Source: Phycisphaerales bacterium (GTDB taxonomy: Bacteria > Planctomycetota > Phycisphaerae > UBA1845). Taken from it: a stretch of 64,000 nucleotides of DNA. Position 1 is the first letter of the stretch, and each line of letters begins with the position of its first letter. The DNA is taken from the NCBI GenBank assembly GCA_020639115.1, contig JACKHG010000013.1:65118-129117 (forward strand). The letters are read 5' to 3'. The position numbers and the translations under genes are program-made. Of the stretch, positions 56,349 to 64,000 are shown in pieces. Below the pieces are notes generated by a model. That model had not been told where the DNA came from. It worked only from the letters and a program-made list of their open reading frames with translations, and searched no databases.

Positions 56349-58163
56349 ATGAGTGAGCACTGCTTGGTCACGAAACGTACGTCAGCCGCCTGCGGATTGA
56401 TCGCAGCCGCCGCGCTCGCCGTCGTGTGGTGGCGGCTGGGGGGCTGGTTGATCAACCCGGTCAACTACACGACCACCGCGGCGCCGCGGGCCCGCGACGT
56501 CGTCTGGATGATCGGGCCAGCCGCAGCGGTGCTGGCGGGCGCGGGGCTGCTCTGGCGCGGGGGCCAGGCGGCGCGGATCGCGCTCGTCCCGCTGCTGATG
56601 CTCGTCGCGCTCGCGGGACTGGCCTGGGCCGGGGTCGCGCCAGTATTTCTACCATTCGCGCTGCTCGTGATCGCCGCCGGATGGTGCCTGGACAGCCTGC
56701 GGTTGCCGACGGGCGCAGCGCGGAGCCTGCTTGACCGTGCGGCGCCGGCGATCCTCGTCTTGGCCATCGTCGCAGCCACCGCCTGGCATGCGCTCGCCCA
56801 GGAGAACTTCTGGCGGCACTTCATGCTCGGCTACGCCGATTTTGGTTTTTTCACCACCGAGCTCGAGCACTGCCTGCCCTGGTCCCAGGCCGCCGATCGC
56901 TTCGCGGACACTCGGATGGGCTACCACTGCATCCCCTTCTTCTACGTACTCGTGCCGCTCTACGCGATCTTCCGCTCGCCGACGTTCCTCATGGTCATCG
57001 GGCCCCTGGCGCTTAACCTCGCGGCGCTGGCGTTTTACGATCTCGCCCAACGGCGTTCGGGCTCGCGCATCGTCGGCCTGCTCGTCGGGCTCGCGTGGCT
57101 CGCGCTGCCGTCGATCTCACGCCTGCCGTACGCGAACACCTACGGTTTCCAGTCGATCTACCTCGCCGTCCCGTGGCTCGCGTTCATGCTCGACTGCGGC
57201 CTGACGGGCCGCTGGCGGTGGGCGCACCTCTGCCTGCTCGCCGCGCTGCTCTGCGAAGAAACCGTGTGCGGCGTCGCGCTGGGATGGGGTCTGTACCTGC
57301 TGCTGTTCACGCCGCGGCGCCGCGACGCTGCAATCATCATTGCCGTGGCGCTCGGCTACCTGGCGCTCACCACGCAGGTGATCATCCCGCACTTCGCGAC
57401 CGCGCAGACGTACACGCGCGTGCAGCTCTTCGGTGACTTGAGCGCTTCCGCGATCGTTCACCGGCTGACGCGCTCGCGCGACTGGCTCTACCTGCTCGCC
57501 CTGACGGCTCCGCTGCTCGTGTGGATCGTCCGCGCCCCGCGTCTGCTGCTCGTCGCCGCCCCGCCGCTGGCGCTCGTGCTCATCCTGCAGAACCCCGACT
57601 GGCTCAACCTCAAGTACTGGCACCAGAGCTCCGCCCTCCCGGCCCTCTTCGCAGCCGCGGTCGTCGGCGCAACCCAACAGAGCCGCGACCGTAAGGGAGC
57701 GGAAAATGAACACGAACGCCCGAGAAGCTCTCTGGCGACCAGCGCCGCCCTCGGGCTCCTCGTCGCCACCCTGCTCGCCCATCAGGCCCTGGGCTATTCC
57801 CCCATCACCCGCGCGTACGCCCTGCAGCGCCAAAGCGGCGCCCTCGCGGCTGAGGATCCGCGCCTCGCGGTCGTCCGCCACCTGCGCGAATCGATCCCCC
57901 ACAACCGCACGATCCTCGCGACCGAGCGCCTGGCAGCCCACTTCACCGACTACCGCGCGGTCTACGCGGGCCACGCCCCGCACCCCACCGACGTCGTCCT
58001 CATCGACACCCGCGACACCTGGGACACCTCCGGCCTCGCCCAGCGTGTCCCCGAACTCCTCGCCGACGACGCCTGCCGCTTCTACGGCGAGTCCGCCGGC
58101 ATCCAGGTGCTCGACTGCGCCGACCCGACAGTGCGCGCCGAACCGTTCGTGAAACCTCGCTGA
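56349..58163 (+). CDS. DUF2079-type multi-spanning membrane protein with an in-frame repeat insertion
   Basis: This 604-residue protein has about 12 membrane helices. A first-loop segment ENFWRHFMLGYADFGFFTTE, then GYHCIPFFYVLVPLYAIF, fits DUF2079 proteins, which are GT-C-like and probably use lipid-linked sugars. The ATG at 56349 is the first good start. Between residues of the last helices it carries TQQSRDRKGAENEHERPRSS, the translation of a dispersed repeat (57678-57702) in frame; this stretch is charged and predicted to loop out. The C-terminal 150 residues are extracytoplasmic and soluble. The frame is clean here, unlike the sequence to the left. Confidence 0.7.
   Translation: MSEHCLVTKRTSAACGLIAAAALAVVWWRLGGWLINPVNYTTTAAPRARDVVWMIGPAAAVLAGAGLLWRGGQAARIALVPLLMLVALAGLAWAGVAPVFLPFALLVIAAGWCLDSLRLPTGAARSLLDRAAPAILVLAIVAATAWHALAQENFWRHFMLGYADFGFFTTELEHCLPWSQAADRFADTRMGYHCIPFFYVLVPLYAIFRSPTFLMVIGPLALNLAALAFYDLAQRRSGSRIVGLLVGLAWLALPSISRLPYANTYGFQSIYLAVPWLAFMLDCGLTGRWRWAHLCLLAALLCEETVCGVALGWGLYLLLFTPRRRDAAIIIAVALGYLALTTQVIIPHFATAQTYTRVQLFGDLSASAIVHRLTRSRDWLYLLALTAPLLVWIVRAPRLLLVAAPPLALVLILQNPDWLNLKYWHQSSALPALFAAAVVGATQQSRDRKGAENEHERPRSSLATSAALGLLVATLLAHQALGYSPITRAYALQRQSGALAAEDPRLAVVRHLRESIPHNRTILATERLAAHFTDYRAVYAGHAPHPTDVVLIDTRDTWDTSGLAQRVPELLADDACRFYGESAGIQVLDCADPTVRAEPFVKPR
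57678..57702 (+). repeat. Dispersed repeat copy inside a coding sequence
   Basis: CAGAGCCGCGACCGTAAGG plus GAGCGG matches the 29-bp array at 32889 with two base changes. It is read in frame as QSRDRKGA within the DUF2079 protein. Confidence 0.8.
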
Positions 58164-58234
58164 AATCTGGCTGACTCTCGCGGGCTCTGGGCGCAAAGTT
58201 GATTCCACTGCGGGTTCACGGGTGGGCGCGGCCC

Positions 58235-61183
58235 TTAGGGCGCGTCGAGCGTGCGACGCCATTGGGCCGCTTCAGCGTCATGGCCGTGGTTGGGTTCGGT
58301 GAGGTTCCAAGCATCGTAAAGGTCGACCAGTTCCTGCGCGGCGTACGCGCGATCCTGATCCGTCGCGTCCGCGGCCCCGCGCTGGATGGCGTAGGCCTCG
58401 CTCAGGTCCGCCTGGGCCGCCGCGTACTGGCCGGCTGCGACCCGGGCATGACCGAGCGTGGTGAGGAAATGTGCCAGCCGCGACTGGCGCGTGCCGGTCA
58501 GGGCATGCCGCACGGCGGGCTCGTCCGCGGCGAGTTCGTCCACCGCCTCCGCAGACCGGCCATCATCCTCCAGCACCGAACTCAGGTTCGTGAGCAGGGC
58601 CAGGGCGTAAGGATGTTCCGCCCCCAGCGCGTCGCGAGCGCCGCGGTGCGCATCGCGCAGCAGCGCCACCGCCTCCTCCACCCGCCCCTGTTTCTGCCGC
58701 AGGATCGCCAAGTTGTTGATGGAGATCAGGGTATCCACGTGCGCGTCCCCCAGGATCCGGCGCCGCGTTTCCATCGCCTCGCGCGTCAAGGGCTCCGCCT
58801 CGTCCAGACGTCCCGCGCGTTGCAGCAGTGCCCCCAGGTTCCCGATCGAATTCAGCGTACTGGGGTGCGCGTCGCCGAGCACACGGCGGCGAATCTCCAG
58901 CGTCTTCCGGTACAACCGCTCGGCCTCCGCGACCTTGCCCTCGTCCTCCAGCACACTGGCGAGGTTGTTGAACGACTGCAACGTGTCGGGATGTTCCTCA
59001 CCCAGCACGCGCCGACGCCGCTCGAGCGCCTCGCGATAGAGTTTCTCCGCCTCGGCATACCGCCGCCGAGTCTGCAACAGGGCGGCCATGTTGTTGATGG
59101 AGAACAGCGTGTGCGGGTGGTCATCGCCGAGAATGCGGCGGCGCTTCGCCAGGACGTCACGGTAGTATGGCTCGGCCTCGTCGCTCTTGCCCTGGGCCAG
59201 CAGCAGATAGCCCATGCTGCTCATCGAGGTGAGCGTGTCAGGATCGTCCTCTCCCAGCAGGCGGCGACGCTGTTCGAGCGCTTCGCGATAAAAGGGCTCC
59301 GCCTCGGACAACCTGCCCTCCGCCTGGAGCAGCGCGCCCATGTTGTGCAGCGAACTCAATGTCTCCGGGTCCTCGTCGCCCAGCACGGCACGCCGCCGTT
59401 CCAGTGCCTCGCGATACAAGGGCTCCGCCTCCGCCAGCTCGCCCTGGGCGCGCAGCAGCAGACCCATGCTGGCGACGGACGTCATCGTGTCGCGATGATC
59501 ATCACCCAGCTCCTGACGCCGAATCTCCAGCGCACGCTCCTGCGGTTCTCGGGCCATGTCCAACAGGCCCAGATCGCGCATCGTCGTCGCCAGCGTCTGC
59601 AGCAGCCGCGCCTGAACGACCGGTTGGCCATCGAACTCCCGGTTGATGGCCGTCAACGCTGGAGTGAAGAAATCCTCCTGCAGCGTGGTCAGCGCAATGC
59701 CCGTGAAATCCGCTCCGGCGACGAGTTCCTCCAGTTCCGCGGCCCGCGAAGTACCCTCCGCGGCTGTCAGGCCGGAACTCTCGGCGGCCATGCGCGATTT
59801 CTCCAGCAGGCTCGCTCGTATGCGCGCCCCCATGGCCTCCGGGTCGATGTCCGCAAGTTGCTCCTCCTCGAAACCGGCCACCTGGGCGAGTTCCTGCGCG
59901 CGGGCCTTCGCGTCACCTTCCGCACGCTGCGCCCGCTCCTGGCTGATTTCCGCGGCCCGCCGCAGCCGGGCCTCGCGCAGGCCGAACGTCACCGAGACCG
60001 CCGTTCCGACGATCAACGACGCGACGACGACTGCGCCTCCGATGACCGCCCCGCGGTTGCGCCGCACAAACTTGCGCAACCGGTAGGCCGCGCCGGGAAA
60101 CGTCGCCGACACGGGTTCATGCGCCAGGTAGTGCCGAATGTCGGCGGCCAGTTCGCCCGCACTCTGGTAGCGCCTCTCCGGCTCTTTCGCCAGGCACTTC
60201 ATCACGATGAGCTCGACGTCGGCATCGAACCTGCGGCGAAACGTCGCGAGCCGCGCGGGGCCGGTTTCCGTGATGTGACGAACCACGTCGTCCATCCGCC
60301 CCGATACCGGATACGGAAAGCGACTGGTGAGAAGCTGAAACAGAATCACGCCCAGGGAATAAACATCCGTGCGAATGTCCGGCACGGTTGCGCCCGCGAC
60401 CTGCTCCGGGCTGGCCCAGGGAAGCGATCCGATGAACTGGCCCGTCGTCGTCAGGCAACCGAGTGCAGCGGGTGCGCTGCGCTCCGCCGACGCCTCTTCG
60501 ATCAGGCGGGCCAGGCCAAAATCGAGGAGGCGCGGCTCGGCAATGCTCGACGTCCACGCATCCGAAAAACGCGACGCCGGTTGCACCGATCCCGCCAGCC
60601 TGCGGCCGTGTCCCCATGCGGCGTCCAATTCGCGGTCCACGACCAGGATGTTGCCGGGCTTCAGGTCACGGTGAATGATGCCGCGGAGGTGCGCCGCGTT
60701 GACCGCGTCGCAGACCGCGACAAAGAGCTGCAGAATCTCGTCGGTCGAGCAGTTCGCCCCAGCCACATAGGCATCGATCGGCCGGCCGGCAACGTAGTCC
60801 ATCACGTAGTACGCATGGCCGGCCGTCAGGCCGCGGTCGTGTACGGTGACGATGTACGGATGGCTGAGCCGGCTGAGCACGTCCACTTCACGATCGAAGC
60901 GCGCCCAGACCGTGGGATCCGCGAGCGGTCCCTCCTTGAGAATCTTGATCGCGACCTTCCGGCGCGTGGACTCCTGGATCGCCTGGTAAACCACGCCCTG
61001 GCCGCCGCGGTGTATCTCGCCCAGAATTCGGTAGCCGGGGATCGACAGCGTTCGTGCCGCGTCCGAGAGGCGCGCAGGGCATCGCCCGGTCATGCCCTCG
61101 AACTGCGCCCATGCCGCATCCAGTAGCGCGCGCTCGTCGTGCTGCGGGCAATCCATGGCGTTTTGGGAGGATCCGCTATCCAT
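58235..61183 (-). CDS. Ser/Thr protein kinase with C-terminal TPR (kinesin light chain-like) repeats
   Basis: This 982-residue protein has a Hanks-type kinase domain at about 48-330: glycine loop GEIHRGGQGVVY, VAIK, catalytic loop HRDLKPGN near 170-177, and DFGLA near 221. A single membrane helix follows (AVIGGAVVVASLIVGTAVSV, about 375-398). From about 545 there are ten or so TPR_12 units of the type LHNMGALLQAEGRLSEAEPFYREALEQRR. So a cytoplasmic kinase is tied to an outside repeat sensor. It is downstream of a sigma factor gene by 65 bases, a pairing frequent in planctomycetes. The ATG at 61183 is the first in frame; one at codon 10 is possible. Confidence 0.9.
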   Translation of the reverse strand: MDSGSSQNAMDCPQHDERALLDAAWAQFEGMTGRCPARLSDAARTLSIPGYRILGEIHRGGQGVVYQAIQESTRRKVAIKILKEGPLADPTVWARFDREVDVLSRLSHPYIVTVHDRGLTAGHAYYVMDYVAGRPIDAYVAGANCSTDEILQLFVAVCDAVNAAHLRGIIHRDLKPGNILVVDRELDAAWGHGRRLAGSVQPASRFSDAWTSSIAEPRLLDFGLARLIEEASAERSAPAALGCLTTTGQFIGSLPWASPEQVAGATVPDIRTDVYSLGVILFQLLTSRFPYPVSGRMDDVVRHITETGPARLATFRRRFDADVELIVMKCLAKEPERRYQSAGELAADIRHYLAHEPVSATFPGAAYRLRKFVRRNRGAVIGGAVVVASLIVGTAVSVTFGLREARLRRAAEISQERAQRAEGDAKARAQELAQVAGFEEEQLADIDPEAMGARIRASLLEKSRMAAESSGLTAAEGTSRAAELEELVAGADFTGIALTTLQEDFFTPALTAINREFDGQPVVQARLLQTLATTMRDLGLLDMAREPQERALEIRRQELGDDHRDTMTSVASMGLLLRAQGELAEAEPLYREALERRRAVLGDEDPETLSSLHNMGALLQAEGRLSEAEPFYREALEQRRRLLGEDDPDTLTSMSSMGYLLLAQGKSDEAEPYYRDVLAKRRRILGDDHPHTLFSINNMAALLQTRRRYAEAEKLYREALERRRRVLGEEHPDTLQSFNNLASVLEDEGKVAEAERLYRKTLEIRRRVLGDAHPSTLNSIGNLGALLQRAGRLDEAEPLTREAMETRRRILGDAHVDTLISINNLAILRQKQGRVEEAVALLRDAHRGARDALGAEHPYALALLTNLSSVLEDDGRSAEAVDELAADEPAVRHALTGTRQSRLAHFLTTLGHARVAAGQYAAAQADLSEAYAIQRGAADATDQDRAYAAQELVDLYDAWNLTEPNHGHDAEAAQWRRTLDAP

Positions 61184-61248
61184 CGGCGCAGTCCGTACTA
61201 CCTGGACGACAAACGGCCGCCGCTGTTCACGCCGACCCGTGAAAAAGC

Positions 61249-61848
61249 CTAGGGCGGTTCTGAGTCCGCTCGCAGCCGGTCGTGCGCCCGGCTGCGCAGC
61301 ATGTGCACCGCCCCCGCCGACCGGCCCATGACCGCCGCGACGTCCGCTACGGTCCGCCCTTCGAGGTCATACATCCGCACGGCGGTGCGGTAATCATCGG
61401 GCAGGCGCTCCACAGCCGCCTCGATCAGCGCCGCGAGATCGCGGCGGTTGACTTCGCGGCTGGGGGTGGTCGTGGTAATCCCCAAACAATCGAGCAGGCC
61501 CACGTACGAATCGGTGCTGGCGGCTGCCACCAGGCGCTTCGCGGGGTCCGGGCGCTTCTGTCGCGTCAGGCCGCGCACGGCGTCGCGCAGGGCGTTCTCG
61601 GCAATGCGCGTCAGCCAGGCAACGAATGACGCTGTATCCCGCGCGGTAAGCTGATCGATGTGCAGGAACGCTTCGAGGTAGGTGACCTGCATGACGTCGT
61701 CCTCGTCAAGCAGGGCTTGCCAGCGCTTGTCCACTTTCCCCCGGCTGCGCTGCCGGACTTCCCCGCCGAACCGCTCGAGAAGCGTGCGCAGGGCGTTTGC
61801 ATCCCCTTCCACCGCCCGCTGAAGGAGTTCCGCGTCGGTTTCCCCCAT
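61249..61848 (-). CDS. ECF-type RNA polymerase sigma factor
   Basis: This 199-residue protein has region 2 (LDEDDVMQVTYLEAFLHIDQ) and region 4 with helix-turn-helix (LPDDYRTAVRMYDLEGRTVADVAAVMGRSAGAVHMLRSRA). The length and the kinase partner are typical of planctomycete ECF sigma factors. No anti-sigma gene is present, so control by the kinase next door is a fair inference. It is likely cotranscribed with it. Confidence 0.9.
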   Translation of the reverse strand: MGETDAELLQRAVEGDANALRTLLERFGGEVRQRSRGKVDKRWQALLDEDDVMQVTYLEAFLHIDQLTARDTASFVAWLTRIAENALRDAVRGLTRQKRPDPAKRLVAAASTDSYVGLLDCLGITTTTPSREVNRRDLAALIEAAVERLPDDYRTAVRMYDLEGRTVADVAAVMGRSAGAVHMLRSRAHDRLRADSEPP

Positions 61849-62082
61849 GACGGTCTCCGGTACCCCAATCCGCCCTGACCAGCCCCACCCCCGGCTTTCA
61901 TCTTAGCAGAGGGAAAATGTGCGTTAAAGGACCTCGGCGATGTCGTCAAGTACGTGCGGACGGAGAACACCAACACCCGCGCTTCCCCGGCTTCCGAGTG
62001 GTCCCCGAGGCATCATCCGTATGCGCCACGGGCCGGGCGGCGGTCTTGCGATCGGCACACGAACTTGAACCGGAGCGTTGCC

Positions 62083-64000
62083 ATGCCAATTCCAGAGACT
62101 TCAGGCCACCCGCGGGCGGCCTTGTCCACCGCACGCCGAGCCGGCTTCGTGGTCGTGGCTGCGCTCATGCTGGCGACCGCAAGCACTGCCCGAGCGTCGG
62201 ACATCAACTGGGTGGCCATGTTCGGTGGTGCATACAACGCAGCCGCCAACTGGAACGGCGGTGTGCCCGGTTCGTCCGACATTGCTCATTTCACCATCAC
62301 CTCGAGCCCCTTCACGCAGGCGAGTTATACCGTCGACTTCGACGTGAACCCGGCCAACCAGGCGATCAAGGTCGAGGACGACCACGTGACGTTCGATTTG
62401 AACGGTCACAATTATACGTTGAATTCGACGCCCACTTTTCCTTATCCGTCGAACGACATCGGCACGGTATCGACGCGTTCGGGTCGGCTGACGATCACCG
62501 ACGGGACCGTCACGGTGCACAATTCCGACACGCTGATCGGGACGGCGCCGTTTGCCGCGGGCATCCTGACCGTCTCGACCGGCGGGCAGCTTTCGTTCCC
62601 GTCGTCGGCGATCATCAGTGCGGGCTACGGTGGAAACGGAACGCTGAAGGTGATCAACGGGGGCCGGGTGCTCGGGACCGTCGCCATCGTGGTGGGGGAT
62701 GAACCGGCTTCGACCGGTACGCTGCTCGTCTCGGGCGCGGGTTCCAAATTGAACTGCACCAACTTCTACGTGGGGGGCATCGGCAACGGGACCGCGACGA
62801 TTTCCGCGGGCGGGGTCGTTCAAAGCTCGGCGTCCGCCACGGATCGGATCGCGGAAGCCGGCGACGGAACAGTCACGGTGGACGGGCCCGGTTCCCATTG
62901 GATTTGCCCCACGCCGCTGCTCGTCGGCAACTACGGGGCGGCCACACTCAACATCACCAACGGCGGACGCGTCGACGATACCGACTGTGACGTCGCCCTT
63001 GTCGCAGGAAGTTCCGCCAACATCACGGTGAGCGGTGCCGGCGCACAGTGGATTCACTCGGAAGGACTGGCGCTGGGCCATGACGGTGCCGCGACGATGA
63101 ACATCCTAAGTGGCGGCTACGTGGAGAACGCCCAGGACGCCTACGCGGGTCAAGGGCACTCGAGTCCCTATCCCGGATCGTGCGTGGTCACGATCGACGG
63201 CACCGATTCCCAGTGGAACAACCTCTTCAATCTGTACATCGGTCAGCGCGTCGATGGCACGGTCACCGTGGCGAACGGCGGGAGCCTCGACGTCGCCCGA
63301 ATGATGTACGTCGGCTTGCTGGGCGGCACCGGCACGCTCAATGTCGACACCGATGGCTCCGTCTTTGCGTCCGACGGCATCACCCAGGGGTTCGCCGGCA
63401 CCAGCGGTTTCAATATCAACGGGGGTCTCGTGCGCACGCTCGGGCCGATGACGGTCGGGGCAGCCGGCAAAGCAACACTCGTCCAGCACGGTGGTGAAAT
63501 CTCAATCGTCGAAAACAGCCTGAACATCGGCCAGGACTCCGGCGGGGACGGCTATGCGCTGCTCGACGGCGACGGAATCATCGGCGCCGAAACGCTCTAC
63601 GTCGGTGGATCGAGCGCAGGACCGGGCGGGATGGGCCGACTCGATATCGCCGGCGGGACCTTGACGATCAGCACCACCGCGTGCATCTGGGACACTCCGG
63701 GCACGCTCGTGCAGCTCAGCGGCGGAACGCTCAACGTCGGTACGCTCGACACCAAGGGCAACCCCGCGCACTTCCAATGGACCGGCGGGACGCTGAATCT
63801 CGACAACCCGGGCGGGCTCGCGGTGGGCGCGTTCGGCACGCTCGGCGAGTTTGTCACGCTGTCGCCCTCCAGCAATCTGATGACGCCCGTGCTGGAGATC
63901 AATTCCGACGGCGAAGTCGCGCTGGCCGGCGGAAGCGTGACGGTCGACACGTTCACGAACAACGGCGTGCTCACCATGACGTCTGGCAAACTGGACACGG
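62083..64000 (+). CDS. T5SS/PEP-CTERM-associated repeat protein, truncated at the window end
   Basis: From ATG 62083, with GGAG upstream, the frame runs to the last base (at least 639 residues). There is a signal peptide (AGFVVVAALMLATASTARA), then many beta repeats of about 65 residues with the pattern GTLTVSGAGS...LYVG..GTGTLNITNGG: GTLLVSGAGSKLNC, NFYVGGIGNGTATISAGG, LLVGNYGAATLNITNGG. This is the T5SS/PEP-CTERM-associated repeat, found in autotransporters and exosortase-sorted proteins. The C-terminal sorting or translocator domain lies beyond the window. It is divergent from the sigma factor gene. Confidence 0.88.
   Translation, partial: MPIPETSGHPRAALSTARRAGFVVVAALMLATASTARASDINWVAMFGGAYNAAANWNGGVPGSSDIAHFTITSSPFTQASYTVDFDVNPANQAIKVEDDHVTFDLNGHNYTLNSTPTFPYPSNDIGTVSTRSGRLTITDGTVTVHNSDTLIGTAPFAAGILTVSTGGQLSFPSSAIISAGYGGNGTLKVINGGRVLGTVAIVVGDEPASTGTLLVSGAGSKLNCTNFYVGGIGNGTATISAGGVVQSSASATDRIAEAGDGTVTVDGPGSHWICPTPLLVGNYGAATLNITNGGRVDDTDCDVALVAGSSANITVSGAGAQWIHSEGLALGHDGAATMNILSGGYVENAQDAYAGQGHSSPYPGSCVVTIDGTDSQWNNLFNLYIGQRVDGTVTVANGGSLDVARMMYVGLLGGTGTLNVDTDGSVFASDGITQGFAGTSGFNINGGLVRTLGPMTVGAAGKATLVQHGGEISIVENSLNIGQDSGGDGYALLDGDGIIGAETLYVGGSSAGPGGMGRLDIAGGTLTISTTACIWDTPGTLVQLSGGTLNVGTLDTKGNPAHFQWTGGTLNLDNPGGLAVGAFGTLGEFVTLSPSSNLMTPVLEINSDGEVALAGGSVTVDTFTNNGVLTMTSGKLDT

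Noticed and set aside
58199..61126. 975-codon plus-strand frame opposite the kinase gene
   Set aside because: Antisense shadow; it is Arg/Gln/Leu-rich without domains, while the minus strand has kinase and TPR motifs.

Overview
The window looks like a chromosomal piece of a GC-rich member of the Planctomycetota, probably uncultured. The evidence is the mix of traits: secreted proteins ending in dockerin-like calcium loops (GDGDFDSDGDVDL type), CNGN...DECD repeats, PEP-CTERM and T5SS/PEP-CTERM repeat proteins, an ECF sigma factor next to a Ser/Thr kinase with TPRs, and a dispersed GAGCCGCG...AGCGG repeat. No phage or plasmid backbone is visible. The only mobile element recognised is one IS110-type transposase.

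Layout. 0-4.3 kb: ybeY, a degenerate nitrilase-fold protein and a CorC-type CBS protein, then a compact operon of BNR propeller, MoaD-like ubiquitin fold and ABM-domain protein. 4.3-13 kb: secreted beta-helix protein, a solitary GspE-type ATPase, a DUF1338 (HglS-like) enzyme, an EamA permease, an M43 protease, a Pro/Lys-rich small protein and a PEP-CTERM protein. 13.2-15.3 kb: tRNA-His, tRNA-Gln and an NCS2 nucleobase permease. 15.4-29.2 kb: reprolysin-like protease, coiled-coil membrane protein, transglutaminase, sdhCAB, a DUF2752 protein, and an operon of two lipoproteins plus a GT-B glycosyltransferase. 29.2-33 kb: GntR/YtrA regulator with a palindromic operator, SirB1-like protein and a large GreA-family factor. 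33-41.4 kb: M6 protease, recA, thpR, a PfkB kinase, gltX and a Cys-rich lipoprotein. 41.5-46.7 kb: two divergent Fpg/MutM-family glycosylases, the IS110 element, a hypothetical protein and a cyclophilin. 46.9-56.2 kb: pepF, carbamate kinase, ygeW and ygeY on the minus strand, divergent from a selenium-dependent-type xanthine dehydrogenase, then an RMD1/DUF155-like protein. 56.3-64 kb: DUF2079 membrane protein, kinase-TPR plus sigma factor, and a truncated T5SS/PEP-CTERM repeat protein.

Three segments (about 30.48-32.86, 42.1-45.5 and 46.7-56.2 kb) are unlike the rest. No long frame survives, yet conserved protein motifs can be followed from one frame to the next with shifts every few dozen codons. 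Housekeeping families such as MutM, PepF and a GreA-like factor are affected, and the flanks are clean. I read this as uncorrected single-base indels in the assembly rather than decay. Genes there were identified by piecing frames together, and their ends are approximate.

The most interesting content lies in the corrupted 46.9-56.2 kb segment: a divergent purine/ureide-type catabolic locus (Se-dependent-type XDH // YgeY - YgeW - carbamate kinase) with two strong palindromes in the shared promoter region. It resembles the enterobacterial and clostridial selenium/purine gene sets, which I would not expect in a planctomycete. The BNR-MoaD-ABM operon and the dispersed repeat, one copy of which is translated in frame inside a membrane protein, are further leads.
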